DNA of 44,483 nucleotides from HGM13006 sp964527315 (GCA_964527315.1 CAZGOQ010000005.1:1-44483), one strand, 5' to 3'; positions 1-8,595 are shown, counted from the first letter of the stretch. Notes: generated by a model not told the origin, from the sequence alone. Numbers and translations are program-made.

Positions 1-17
1 GTGCAGCCCCTGTACGT

Positions 18-113
18 TTATTCGTAGATCAACTCGGCGAAGATAACTTCCTCGGCCTGAGCCTTGCAGGTGTTCATCAGCCCGACCCACCTGAGCGGAT
101 CAGCGCCTTTCTT
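18..113 (-). pseudogene. 3' remnant of a TnpV-like transposon protein
   Basis: Reading the minus strand from just below the ilvD stop gives an open frame ending in TAA whose last ~30 residues run through WVGLMNTCKAQAEEVIFAEL to an IYE terminus. From memory this matches the conserved C-terminus of TnpV, a small transposon-encoded protein common in gut Firmicutes (a W-V-G-x-M-N block, then an E-E-[IV] stretch and ELIY). No start codon or N-terminal part is present, and the frame runs into the ilvD 3' end. It is therefore a 5'-truncated fragment, probably left by an old insertion next to the operon. The full element could only be judged beyond the left edge. Confidence 0.55.
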
Positions 114-123
114 GTATATTGTC

Positions 124-1788
124 TTATTCCAGCACCGCGCCCCGGGCGGCGGAGCTGACCAGCTTGGCATACCGGGCCAGATAGCCGGTCTTGATCCTCG
201 GCTCCGGGCAGACCCAGGCGGCCTTCCGGGCGGCCAGGGTGGCCTCGTCCACCTTCAGCACGATGGAGTTGCCGGGAATGTCAATGGCGATCAGGTCGCC
301 GTCCTCCACCAAAGAGATGGAGCCGCCCAGCGCGGCCTCAGGGGAGACGTGGCCGATGGCCGCGCCCCGGGTGGCGCCGGAGAAACGCCCGTCGGTGATC
401 AGGGCCACGCTCTCGCCCAGGCCCATGCCGCAGATGGCGGAGGTGGGATTCAGCATCTCCCGCATACCAGGGCCGCCCTTGGGGCCTTCGTAGCGGATGA
501 CCACCACATCTCCAGCGTTAATCTTCTGATTGTAAATGGCTTCAATGGCCTCCTCCTCCGAGTTAAATACCCGGGCAGGGCCTTCATGTACCATCATCTC
601 CGGGGCTACCGCAGACTGCTTGACCACGCAACCGTCCGGCGCCAGATTGCCCTTGAGCACGGCAATGCCGCCGTTTTGACTGTAAGGGTTGTCAATCGGA
701 CGGATCAGAGTTTCATCCAAATTCTGAACATATTCCAGATTCTCGCCTACTGTTTTGCCTGTGACAGTCATGCAGGAAGTATCCAGCAATCCCTTCTTCG
801 TCAGTTCCTTCATAACCGCCCATACACCGCCGGCCCGGTCCAGATCCTCCATAAAGGTATCGCCAGCCGGCGCCAGATGGCAGAGGTTGGGCGTCCTGGC
901 GGAGATCTCATTGGCCTTGTCCAGATCAATTTCCACTCCGGTTTCATGGGCGATAGCAGGCAGATGCAGCATGGTATTGGTGGAGCAGCCCAGGGCCATG
1001 TCCACCGTTTCCGCATTGTGGAACGCGGCAGGGGTCATAATATCTCTGGGACGGATGTTCTTTTCCAGTAGTTCCATCACTTTCATACCGGTCTCCTTGG
1101 CCAGCCGGATCCGGGCGGAGTAGACCGCCGGAACTGTGCCGTTGCCCCGCAGGGCCATTCCGATAGCCTCCGTCAGACAGTTCATGGAGTTGGCGGTGTA
1201 CATACCGGAACAGGAGCCGCAGGTGGGGCAGGCGTTTTCCACATACTCATCTACTTCCTGCTCGCTCATGGTTCCCGCATGGTACGCGCCCACCGCTTCA
1301 AACATATGGCTCAGGCAGGTACGACGCCCGTCGTTTAAATGTCCCGCCAGCATGGGGCCGCCGGAAACAAAGATCGTCGGGACGTTGATTCGAGCCGCCG
1401 CCATCAGCAAACCGGGGACATTTTTATCGCAGTTGGGGATCATGACCAGTGCGTCAAACTGGTGGGCGATGGCCATCGCCTCCGTGGTATCGCAGATCAA
1501 ATCCCGGGTCACCAGAGAATATTTCATGCCGATATGTCCCATGGCGATGCCGTCGCAGACCGCGATGGCAGGGAACACAATGGGGGTACCACCCGCCATG
1601 GAAACGCCCATTTTGACCGCTTCCGCAATCTTATCCAGATTCATATGGCCGGGAACAATCTCATTATAGGAACTGACAATGCCCACCAAAGGGCGGTTCA
1701 GTTCTTCCTTTGTATAACCCAGTGCGTTGAACAGCGAGCGATTGGGTGCGCGATCCACTCCCTGGGTGACGTTTTCGGAAAGTTTCAT
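124..1788 (-). CDS. ilvD: dihydroxy-acid dehydratase IlvD
   Basis: Dehydrates 2,3-dihydroxy-isovalerate and 2,3-dihydroxy-3-methylvalerate to the 2-oxo acids that precede valine/leucine and isoleucine; cytosolic, Fe-S dependent. The 554-aa product has the usual family length. It carries the three expected cluster cysteines, in AIAVCDGIAMGH, PNCDKNVPG and PTCGSCSGMYTANSMN. The start was placed at MKLSENV because AGGAGG sits 6-7 nt upstream; an in-frame start seven codons earlier has no ribosome site. It is the last gene of the ilv operon, 85 nt after ilvC across a strong hairpin. The TnpV remnant begins directly beyond its stop. Family assignment is secure. Confidence 0.97.
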   Translation of the reverse strand: MKLSENVTQGVDRAPNRSLFNALGYTKEELNRPLVGIVSSYNEIVPGHMNLDKIAEAVKMGVSMAGGTPIVFPAIAVCDGIAMGHIGMKYSLVTRDLICDTTEAMAIAHQFDALVMIPNCDKNVPGLLMAAARINVPTIFVSGGPMLAGHLNDGRRTCLSHMFEAVGAYHAGTMSEQEVDEYVENACPTCGSCSGMYTANSMNCLTEAIGMALRGNGTVPAVYSARIRLAKETGMKVMELLEKNIRPRDIMTPAAFHNAETVDMALGCSTNTMLHLPAIAHETGVEIDLDKANEISARTPNLCHLAPAGDTFMEDLDRAGGVWAVMKELTKKGLLDTSCMTVTGKTVGENLEYVQNLDETLIRPIDNPYSQNGGIAVLKGNLAPDGCVVKQSAVAPEMMVHEGPARVFNSEEEAIEAIYNQKINAGDVVVIRYEGPKGGPGMREMLNPTSAICGMGLGESVALITDGRFSGATRGAAIGHVSPEAALGGSISLVEDGDLIAIDIPGNSIVLKVDEATLAARKAAWVCPEPRIKTGYLARYAKLVSSAARGAVLE

Positions 1789-1823
1789 AGGAAATCCTCC
1801 TGAAATCATTGAATTACATTGCA

Positions 1824-1854
1824 GGGGGACGGCGTCCTTGACGTTCCGCCCCCC
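1824..1854 (-). other. hairpin in the ilvC-ilvD intergenic region
   Basis: On the minus-strand transcript a G-rich arm pairs with a C-rich arm (nine pairs including one G-U), and an inner CGTC/GACG stem closes on AAG. No U-run follows. It is therefore better read as a processing or stability element between ilvC and ilvD, or a weak attenuator, than as an intrinsic terminator. Confidence 0.5.
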
Positions 1855-1873
1855 TCAAGCTTTCTCTTTTTTG

Positions 1874-2902
1874 TTAATTCGACGCCGCATCCAAGCCCTT
1901 ATCTCCGTTGTCTCCATCCTTCCAGAGCATATTGTTGCGCAGTTCCTCGCCGACAATTTCCATCTGATGCTTCGCCAACAGTTCCCGCTTGGAGTTGAAG
2001 AAAGAACGGCCATTCTTATTCTCTGCGATCCAGCGAGACGCAAAGGTGCCGTCCTGGATATCGGAGAGTACAGCACGCATATTGGCCTTGATCTGATCAT
2101 GAGGCAGTACTCGGGGCCCGGAGAGATATTCACCAAACTCCGCAGTATCAGAAATGGAATAGTTCATGGCCGCAACGCCGCCCTTGTTGATCAGGTCGAT
2201 AATCAACTTCATTTCATGGATGCACTCGAAATAGGCGTTTTCCGGCTCATAACCGGCTTCCACCAGCACCTCAAAGCCGCACTGCATCAGATCAACCACG
2301 CCGCCACAGAGAACCGTCTGCTCACCGAACAGATCCGTCTCCGTCTCATCGTGCATTGTGGTTTCCATCACACCGGCACGGGCGCCGCCGATGCCGGCAA
2401 TATAGGCCAGTGCGATCTGGAGGGCGTTGCCGGAGGCGTTCTGCTCCACCGCCACCAGACAGGGCACTCCCTTTCCGGCCACATACTGGGAGCGAACCGT
2501 ATGGCCGGGGCCTTTGGGGGCCGCCATAAACACATCCACATCAGCAGGCGGAACGATCTGCTTATAGCGGATGTTGAAGCCATGCGCAAAGGCAATAGCC
2601 TTTCCGGCGGACAGGTTAGGGGCAATGCTCTCATTGTAGATATCTGCTGCACGCTCGTCATTGACCAGAATCATAATAATATCGGCAGCCTTCGTGGCGT
2701 CCGCCACGTTCACCACAGTAAAACCGTCCTCCGCAGCCTTCTTCCAGGATTTGCCTTGACGCAGACCCACGATCACATCGCAGCCGGAATCTCTCAAATT
2801 CTGGGCATGGGCATGGCCCTGGGATCCATAGCCTATGATTGCAATCTTCTTTCCGGTGAGGACACTCAGATCACAGTCCTTCTCATAATACATTTTTGCC
2901 AT
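1874..2902 (-). CDS. ilvC: ketol-acid reductoisomerase IlvC
   Basis: Converts 2-acetolactate or 2-aceto-2-hydroxybutyrate to the dihydroxy acids using NAD(P)H and Mg2+. The 342-aa length fits a class I (short) enzyme. The N-terminal Rossmann fold shows GYGSQGHAHAQNLRDSG, followed by GLRQGKSW, the loop that sets cofactor preference. The C-terminal all-helical domain carries the acidic metal ligands (METTMHDETETDLFGEQ region). The start at MAKMYYEKD is chosen for the AAGGAGG site about 9 nt upstream. The longer frame into ilvN lacks a site. It overlaps the end of the upstream small-subunit gene by 20 nt, so translation is probably coupled. Confidence 0.97.
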   Translation of the reverse strand: MAKMYYEKDCDLSVLTGKKIAIIGYGSQGHAHAQNLRDSGCDVIVGLRQGKSWKKAAEDGFTVVNVADATKAADIIMILVNDERAADIYNESIAPNLSAGKAIAFAHGFNIRYKQIVPPADVDVFMAAPKGPGHTVRSQYVAGKGVPCLVAVEQNASGNALQIALAYIAGIGGARAGVMETTMHDETETDLFGEQTVLCGGVVDLMQCGFEVLVEAGYEPENAYFECIHEMKLIIDLINKGGVAAMNYSISDTAEFGEYLSGPRVLPHDQIKANMRAVLSDIQDGTFASRWIAENKNGRSFFNSKRELLAKHQMEIVGEELRNNMLWKDGDNGDKGLDAASN

Positions 2903-3437
2903 AATTATATTCCTCCTTGAGTTTATTTTGATCATATATTGTACTCTTGCCCCGTTCCAGGGCAACCATGCCGGTTCTCGCAGTTTCCAGAATACCATAG
3001 TCATCTAAAAGTTTCAAGATGGCCTTGATCTTCTCCGCCGCGCCAACAACGGCAATGATTAACGTATTTTGTCCAAAGTCCACGATATTCCCGCGGAACA
3101 CATTGGTAATCTGAATGATATCCTCCCGGGCATCTCTGGTCTCCGCTTTGACTTTGACCAGCACCAGTTCCCGCTGGATAGATTCCTCTCCCTCCAGCAC
3201 ATCCACGGAAATCACCAACAGCAGCTTGGAAAGCTGCGTCGCGATCTGCCACACGGTGATCTCGTCCACCAGCGCCACCACAGAAATGCGGGTCGTGCCG
3301 GCTTCCAGTCCCGGCCCGGAGCAAATGGACTCAATATTATAGCCTTTTCGAGAGAACAGCCGGGCCACCTGGCTGAGCACGCCGGGGGTGTCCTCCACCA
3401 AAACGGACAGGGTATAGGCTTTCTTTTCTGTATTCAT
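2883..3437 (-). CDS. ilvN: acetolactate synthase small (regulatory) subunit, copy 1
   Basis: Regulatory ACT-domain subunit that activates the catalytic subunit and usually confers valine feedback inhibition. The N-terminal ACT domain reads LSVLVEDTPGVLSQVARLF, then RKGYNIESI. A second ACT-like C-terminal half includes ITNVFRGNIVDFG and ARTGMVALERG. At 184 aa it has a C-terminal tail of about 20 residues, rich in Lys and Tyr, that the second copy lacks. It lies 14 nt after its large-subunit partner and overlaps ilvC. Whether it binds only that partner or also the second large subunit cannot be told from sequence. Confidence 0.93.
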   Translation of the reverse strand: MNTEKKAYTLSVLVEDTPGVLSQVARLFSRKGYNIESICSGPGLEAGTTRISVVALVDEITVWQIATQLSKLLLVISVDVLEGEESIQRELVLVKVKAETRDAREDIIQITNVFRGNIVDFGQNTLIIAVVGAAEKIKAILKLLDDYGILETARTGMVALERGKSTIYDQNKLKEEYNYGKNVL

Positions 3438-3451
3438 TCCGCTCCCTCCCC

Positions 3452-5164
3452 TTAAATCAGCATAAAGTTGGTAATTGGCTGACCGCCTCCTACCATGGGC
3501 CGCACCATCTCGTCCGTGTCGATTACGCAGTCTACCACATAGCCATGGCCCCAGGCTTTGGCCTCTTCAATCGTTTCCTCCAGTTCCTCCACGGTAGTCA
3601 CACGCTTTCCTTTCAGACCATAGGCTTCCGCCAGCTTGACAAAATCCGGCGCAAAGTCCAGATCCGTCTGAGAAAAGCGCTTTCCATAGATGAGATTCTG
3701 CCACTGGCGCACCATGCCAAGTGTCCGGTTATCAAAGACAAAGGTAATGACCGGGATATCATAGTGACTCTCTGTGGCCATTTCCTGACCGTTCATGCGG
3801 AAGCAGCCATCGCCAGTCACATGGATGACCGTCTTATCGGGATTACCCAGCTTCGCGCCCAGCGCCGCCCCCAGTCCAAAGCCCATGGTGCCAAAGCCCC
3901 CTGAAGTGAGCAGCTGACCGGGATAATCAAAATGAAAATGCTGGATGGTCCACATCTGATGCTGACCCACGTCCGTTGCAACGATGGTGTCCTCCGGTAC
4001 ATGGTTGCGAATGGTCTCCAAAATCTGCTGGGGCGTCAACTCTCCGGGTTTGTCCTCATATTCTGTCCGGGTCTTGTAGGTAAACACAAAGTCCTTCCAG
4101 CGCTGATTTTTCTTTTCCTCGACAATCTGCCCCAGCAGCGCCAGAACTCGCTTGGCATCGCCGATGATATGGTGGTCTGTTTTCACGTTTTTGTCGATCT
4201 CCGCCCGGTCAATGTCGATCTGAACGATCTTCGCCTGACTGGCAAAACTCTCCGGATCCAACGCAACCCGGTCTGAAAACCGGCATCCCACAGCAATCAG
4301 CAAATCGCAGTTGTCGCAGGCAATATTGGATGCCTGGGTACCATGCATCCCGATCATGCCTGTGGTCAGGGGATGTCCTCCGGGAAATCCGCCGCCGCCC
4401 ATGACCGTGATTGCAACCGGCGCATCGATTTTTTCCGCCAGCGTTTTGAATTCCCTGTTGGCTCTGCCCCGGACTACACCGCCTCCACAGAGCAGCAGAG
4501 GCTTCTCCGACGCTTGGATCATCTCCGCCAATTTGCGAATATCCTCATGATTGGGTTCCGGTGTTTTGATATCCCAGCCGATACGGTGGGTCAACTCCTG
4601 AAGCCGCCCATGATGGATATGCTCCTTCCGTTCCATAGGCTCATAGTCGATAAGTTCATTGGGCGCGGTGACATTTTTAAGAAAGTCAATGAGCACCGGG
4701 CCGGGCCGCCCCGTAGCCGCCACGGCAAAGGCCTCCCGGATCACATCCGGAATGGTCTGGGGATCCCGCACCAGATAGGTTGCCTTTGTAATGGGCATGG
4801 CGATACCGGTAATGTCCACCTCCTGAAATGCGTCCTTTCCCAGGACATTTTCCGAGACATTGCAGGTAATAAACACCACCGGCGAAGAATCGTAATAAGC
4901 CGTGGCAATGCCGGTTGTGAGATTTGTCGCACCGGGGCCGGAGGTGGCAAAGCACACGCCTACCTTGCCGGTAGAACGTGCGTAACCGTCGGCGGCATGC
5001 GCCGCTCCCTGCTCGTGGGCCGTCAGAATATGCCGCAGCTTGTCCTGGTAGCCGTAAAGCTCATCATAAATATTGAGGATCGTGCCGCCAGGATAGCCGA
5101 AAATCGTATCTACCCCCTGCTCCAGCAGACACTCTAAAATTGCCGTCGTTGCTTTGACCTTCAT
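3452..5164 (-). CDS. ilvB: acetolactate synthase large subunit, copy 1 (Trp-type)
   Basis: Thiamine-diphosphate enzyme condensing pyruvate with pyruvate or 2-oxobutyrate, the first common step of Val/Leu/Ile synthesis. It has 570 aa. The N-terminal PYR domain carries the catalytic Glu in AHEQGAAHAADGYAR, a FAD-binding-type middle domain follows, and the C-terminal ThDP motif starts GDGCFRMNGQE and ends near FDNRTLGMVRQWQ. The Trp in VRQWQ sits where Trp464 of E. coli AHAS II favours 2-oxobutyrate, so this copy looks like a classical anabolic enzyme. It begins 11 nt after the upstream small-subunit gene, with a GGAGG site close to the ATG. Confidence 0.95.
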   Translation of the reverse strand: MKVKATTAILECLLEQGVDTIFGYPGGTILNIYDELYGYQDKLRHILTAHEQGAAHAADGYARSTGKVGVCFATSGPGATNLTTGIATAYYDSSPVVFITCNVSENVLGKDAFQEVDITGIAMPITKATYLVRDPQTIPDVIREAFAVAATGRPGPVLIDFLKNVTAPNELIDYEPMERKEHIHHGRLQELTHRIGWDIKTPEPNHEDIRKLAEMIQASEKPLLLCGGGVVRGRANREFKTLAEKIDAPVAITVMGGGGFPGGHPLTTGMIGMHGTQASNIACDNCDLLIAVGCRFSDRVALDPESFASQAKIVQIDIDRAEIDKNVKTDHHIIGDAKRVLALLGQIVEEKKNQRWKDFVFTYKTRTEYEDKPGELTPQQILETIRNHVPEDTIVATDVGQHQMWTIQHFHFDYPGQLLTSGGFGTMGFGLGAALGAKLGNPDKTVIHVTGDGCFRMNGQEMATESHYDIPVITFVFDNRTLGMVRQWQNLIYGKRFSQTDLDFAPDFVKLAEAYGLKGKRVTTVEELEETIEEAKAWGHGYVVDCVIDTDEMVRPMVGGGQPITNFMLI

Positions 5165-5175
5165 ATACGCGCCTC

Positions 5176-5661
5176 CTATATCTTTCCGCTGCCCTTTTGC
5201 ACCGCCACCAGGCCCGTTCGGGCCACCTCCAAAATGGAGAAGGGACGGAGCAGGCTTTGAAATAATTCCAGCCGCTCTGTGGTATCACTGAGTTCCAGCG
5301 TCATGGTAGAAGCCGACACATCAGCGATCTTTGCCCCCATGATCTGGCAAAGATTCATAATATCCACTCTGGTTTTTGTCGTACAGGACACTTTAATAAT
5401 CATCAGTTCCCGGCCAATCAGCCGGTTTTCGTCTAACGTGCGAACCTTGATTACGTCGATCAGCTTGTTGAGCTGTTTTTCCACCTGCTCTACCACACTG
5501 TTTCCGCTGTCCACAATAAGGGTGATGCGGGAAATGCTGGGGTCGTCGGTCACGCCCACAGTCAGAGATTCAATGTTAAAAGCCCGGCGGGAGAACAGTC
5601 CGGTAATCTTATTCAAAACACCGGCCTGGTTTTCGACTAAAATGGAAATCGTCTGTTTCAT
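5176..5661 (-). CDS. acetolactate synthase small subunit, copy 2
   Basis: Second ACT-domain regulatory subunit, 161 aa. It opens with MKQTISILVENQAGVLNKI, then FSRRAFNIESLTVG and a DDPSISRITL stretch, which is the standard IlvN/IlvH ACT signature. The C-terminal half ends FSILEVARTGLVAVQKG. The start is set by GGAGG about 5 nt upstream; an in-frame start ten codons earlier lies inside the preceding gene. It sits 10 nt below the second large subunit. It is clearly diverged from copy 1, sharing the domain plan rather than near-identity, so this is not a recent duplication. Confidence 0.93.
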   Translation of the reverse strand: MKQTISILVENQAGVLNKITGLFSRRAFNIESLTVGVTDDPSISRITLIVDSGNSVVEQVEKQLNKLIDVIKVRTLDENRLIGRELMIIKVSCTTKTRVDIMNLCQIMGAKIADVSASTMTLELSDTTERLELFQSLLRPFSILEVARTGLVAVQKGSGKI

Positions 5662-5671
5662 GGAGTCCTCC

Positions 5672-7288
5672 TTAGTCGTCTGTTCTGGCATCCGGGCTTA
5701 TATGGCAAACCATAATATACGGCCCCTCCGCCGCCAGCATTTCTTCTAATTTTTCTTCAATCTCGTCATCCTCCCGGATCTCTCCGCAGGCAATGCCATA
5801 GGCCTCAGCCAGCAGGCGGAAGTCCGGAGAGTGCTCCAGCGCCACGCCAAAGGGGCCGCTGTAAGTGTTGTGTTGGATCTCGTTGACCAGTCCCAGTACG
5901 TTGTTCTGCATCATCACGATTTTAACATCCGCGTTTAAATTCCGCAGGGTACTCAGTTCGTTTTCAAACATCTGAAAGCTGCCGTCGCCGCAGACCACAA
6001 CGGTCTGCCTGTCCGGCGCAGCCACCTTCGCACCCAGCGCCGCAGGCAGCGAGTACCCCATGGTGCCCAGGCCGCCGGTGGTCAAAAACCGGCCGTGCTT
6101 GATGGCAAGGTGCTTACAGGTCCAGATCTGGTTCTGGCCCACATCCGCACAGCAAATGGCATCGTCGCTCAGCTTTTCGCCCAATGCACGAATGATCCGC
6201 GCCGGATGGGCGCATCCCCTCTGCGTGGGCAGTTCCCGCCGAAGTTCCTTCCGGCGCTTCTCCTGCATGGTTTCCAACTCCTGGGTCTGGGCCACCGCAC
6301 CGTGCTCCGCCAACTGCAAAAGCACCTCTTTGACGTCGCCCACCACCGGAATGGTGGTGCTGACGTTTTTGCCGATCTCCGCCGGATCCACGTCAATGTG
6401 GATGGTTTTCATGCGCCGTCCGATCTCCGTAGGCGACAGGATCGCCCGGTTGGCCACTCTGGCGCCCACCAGGATAAGCAGGTCGGAGTGAGCCAGCGTC
6501 TTGTTGGCACACTGGGTGCCAAAGGATCCAATCATGCCCATATATAGCGGATGCTCCGTGGGTACAATTCCAAGGCCCATCATCGTTGTTACAATAGGGA
6601 TCTGGGATTTTTCCGCAAACTCCAGCGCTTCTTTTTCTGCATGGGCGCTGATCACGCCGCCGCCCAGACATAAAACCGGCTTCTGGGCTTCGGCAATGGC
6701 CGCCGCCGCCCGCTCCACCTGTTTGGGATTGCCCTTAACGGAGGGCTTATAGCCGCGGATGTCCACGCTTTCCGGATACTCCGGCTCAAACTGCGCTTTC
6801 TGCACGTCAATGGGAATATCAATGAGCACCGGACCGGGCCGTCCCGTGGCGGCAATATGGAAGGCCTCCTTGACCACTCTCGGAATGGTTTTGACATCCT
6901 TGACCAGATAGCTGTGCTTGATGAAGGGCGCCACTGCGCCGGTGATATCCACCTCCTGGAAGATATCCCGCCCCAGGAGATAGGACTCTACCTGACCGGT
7001 AATGGCCACCATGGGAATGGAGTCCATATAGGCCGTAGCGATACCAGTGATCAGATTGGTTGCCCCCGGGCCGGATGTGACCATGCACACGCCGGTCTTC
7101 CCGCTGATTCTGGCATAGCCGGACGCCATATGTCCCGCATTCTGTTCAATGCGGACCAGTGTATAGTGAATATCCGAATGCTTCAGCGCGTCTGCCGCCG
7201 GACAGATTGTCGCCCCAGCATAGCCAAAGACCTCTGTAACAGCCTCCCGTTTCAGGCTTTCGATCAAAGCTACCGCGCCAGTGATCAT
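5672..7288 (-). CDS. acetolactate synthase large subunit-like enzyme, copy 2 (non-Trp type)
   Basis: First gene behind the T-box leader, 538 aa. All ThDP-enzyme parts are present: catalytic Glu in RIEQNAGHMASGYAR, SGPGATNLITGIATAYMDS, the RPGPVLIDIPIDVQ block, and a GDGSFQMFENEL motif ending in MQNNVLGLVNEIQ. Where classical enzymes have G-M-V-R-Q-W-Q this one has G-L-V-N-E-I-Q, so the Trp linked to 2-oxobutyrate preference is absent. A related clade with GLV-x-E-[LI]-Q occurs in gut Clostridia (from memory). The start at MITGAVAL follows AAAGGAG; the upstream extension would run into the leader terminator. Likely still an acetolactate synthase, perhaps tuned to pyruvate + pyruvate. Confidence 0.88.
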   Translation of the reverse strand: MITGAVALIESLKREAVTEVFGYAGATICPAADALKHSDIHYTLVRIEQNAGHMASGYARISGKTGVCMVTSGPGATNLITGIATAYMDSIPMVAITGQVESYLLGRDIFQEVDITGAVAPFIKHSYLVKDVKTIPRVVKEAFHIAATGRPGPVLIDIPIDVQKAQFEPEYPESVDIRGYKPSVKGNPKQVERAAAAIAEAQKPVLCLGGGVISAHAEKEALEFAEKSQIPIVTTMMGLGIVPTEHPLYMGMIGSFGTQCANKTLAHSDLLILVGARVANRAILSPTEIGRRMKTIHIDVDPAEIGKNVSTTIPVVGDVKEVLLQLAEHGAVAQTQELETMQEKRRKELRRELPTQRGCAHPARIIRALGEKLSDDAICCADVGQNQIWTCKHLAIKHGRFLTTGGLGTMGYSLPAALGAKVAAPDRQTVVVCGDGSFQMFENELSTLRNLNADVKIVMMQNNVLGLVNEIQHNTYSGPFGVALEHSPDFRLLAEAYGIACGEIREDDEIEEKLEEMLAAEGPYIMVCHISPDARTDD

Positions 7289-7313
7289 GCGTTCCCGCTC
7301 CTTTCCAAAGTGT

Positions 7314-7352
7314 AAAAAACAGCTTCGTCCCATTCCCATAGGACGAAGCTGA
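7314..7352 (-). terminator. T-box attenuator hairpin
   Basis: The minus-strand RNA forms CAGCTTCGTCC / GGACGAAGCTG with a short loop and then TTTTTT, an intrinsic terminator 25-60 nt before the acetolactate synthase start. Its 5' side directly follows the T-box antiterminator sequence, the mutually exclusive arrangement used by T-box leaders. Confidence 0.9.
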
Positions 7353-7577
7353 CTCCGCGTTACCACCTAAATTCCCAAAAATCGGGCCCTCAGTTCCATA
7401 AAGCATGGACACTCCCCTTTAACGGTGAGATTCCGTTGCCGCCTAGCGCCGTATCCGGCGTTCAGTGCAAAACTCCGAGGTGAGCTTCGCCATTTCATGG
7501 GCAGGCGCTTGCACCAAACGCGCCCTCTCTGAGCCACCCGAATCTGGTTACTTGTCCTCATCATCGCTGTTTCTATT
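7314..7577 (-). promoter_or_regulatory. T-box leader, probably tRNA-Leu (CUC) responsive
   Basis: Elements appear in the expected order on the minus strand: a GATGAGGACAAGTA opening of stem I, an AGAGAG motif, a specifier region, the antiterminator core AGGTGGTAACGCGG (about 7354-7368) and the terminator. The triplet before ACCTCGGAG is CTC (7482-7484), followed by A as in other T-boxes. CUC is the leucine specifier of the Bacillus subtilis ilv-leu leader. The bulge reads TGGT, whose last base pairs with an A discriminator, consistent with tRNA-Leu. Uncharged tRNA should favour read-through into the operon. The specifier assignment is by eye. Confidence 0.88.
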
Positions 7578-7583
7578 TTTCTT

Positions 7584-7612
7584 ATCATACAAAAGCGTTT
7601 TCCGTTTGTCAA
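7584..7612 (-). promoter_or_regulatory. sigma-A promoter of the ilv operon
   Basis: TTGACA (7607-7612) and TATGAT (7584-7589) are separated by exactly 17 bp on the minus strand. This places the start near 7577, immediately upstream of T-box stem I. Confidence 0.85.
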
Positions 7613-7661
7613 TGGGATTTTAACTCGGTTCGATTTTTTTAGCATTCTGCTCTTTTTTCCT

Positions 7662-7713
7662 GAAAAAAGTCCCGGGTTTTTCGGCATTTTGGCCGTTCCC
7701 CCGGGACTTTTCC
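7662..7713 (-). terminator. intrinsic terminator after the patatin-like gene
   Basis: AAAAGTCCCGGG pairs with CCCGGGACTTTT around a 20-odd nt loop that itself contains GGCC/GCC pairing, followed by a T-run on the minus strand. It lies between the patatin-like stop and the ilv promoter. Confidence 0.8.
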
Positions 7714-7724
7714 GATTGCAAATC

Positions 7725-8576
7725 TTAACAGGACCAGTGAGTCTGCACTTTTTCCAAAAAGCGTTCCCCATCCCGCTGACCGGTCTCATAGCCCAGCTTC
7801 AGCTTCCCCAGGTCCCGCTCCAGCCGAGAGATGTCAAGTTCCGTTTGAGGCTGGAGCACCAGAATGCGGCCCTGTTCCTCCAGCGCTTTGAGTTTTTCCC
7901 GCTCCGCAGCGTAAACCTCATCCTCCCGGCTGAGCACGTCTACCAGCGCAGGATACTCTCCGTACAGTCGTTTTGCCAGACTTTTCATCCACTCCGATGG
8001 CTTTTTCTTTCGGTAGTTCATGCGCCGGGTCAGTAACATTACCACCCGGTCATATTCCGGATGCAGTTCCAGAAATTCCAGTCCCAACCGTGAGGACGCT
8101 CCGCCATCAAGATATTCGTCTTTCCCCAGCTTTACCTTCCGGCAGAGGTATGGCATGGAACAGGACGCCGCCACTGCGGAGAGGAAGTCCGGGCAGCCAT
8201 CCCGGTCAATAAACTCTATCCGCCCGGTTCTGCAGTTGGTCACGCCCACATAAAACTTTCGGGGCGAATCAAACAGCTGCTGACTTTGAAATGGCAAAAT
8301 ATGCTGCAAATCCCGGAGAATAAAATCAAAGCCCACCAAATTGCGTTCCCTGCGAAGGGCCTTCGTGCCGATGTACCGGGAATCAAGGCCATAAGTCAGC
8401 ACCACATCCCGGCATCTACCCGGCTGTTCGGCCACATATCCAAGCCCATTGAGCGCACCGGCGGAAATTCCCATCACACAGTCCGGATATACCCCTTGGG
8501 CCATAAATACATCCAAAACACCGGAGGTATAAATGCCCCGGTAGGAGCCGCCCTCCAGCAAGATCAAGCTTTTCAT
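7725..8576 (-). CDS. patatin-like phospholipase family protein
   Basis: Predicted serine acyl hydrolase acting on lipids, 283 aa. The patatin elements are visible: the glycine-rich oxyanion region EGGSYRGIYTSGVLDVF near the N-terminus, the nucleophile elbow GISAG, and the catalytic Asp in YLDGGASS. No signal peptide is seen, so it is cytosolic or membrane-associated. The C-terminal third is charged and helical, like the bacterial YjjU-type subgroup. The start at MKSLILLEGG follows TTGGAGG. It lies 57 nt after rpsR, separated by a hairpin, and ends at its own terminator. Substrate unknown. Confidence 0.85.
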   Translation of the reverse strand: MKSLILLEGGSYRGIYTSGVLDVFMAQGVYPDCVMGISAGALNGLGYVAEQPGRCRDVVLTYGLDSRYIGTKALRRERNLVGFDFILRDLQHILPFQSQQLFDSPRKFYVGVTNCRTGRIEFIDRDGCPDFLSAVAASCSMPYLCRKVKLGKDEYLDGGASSRLGLEFLELHPEYDRVVMLLTRRMNYRKKKPSEWMKSLAKRLYGEYPALVDVLSREDEVYAAEREKLKALEEQGRILVLQPQTELDISRLERDLGKLKLGYETGQRDGERFLEKVQTHWSC

Positions 8577-8595
8577 CGTTTCCTCCAAAAGGCAG

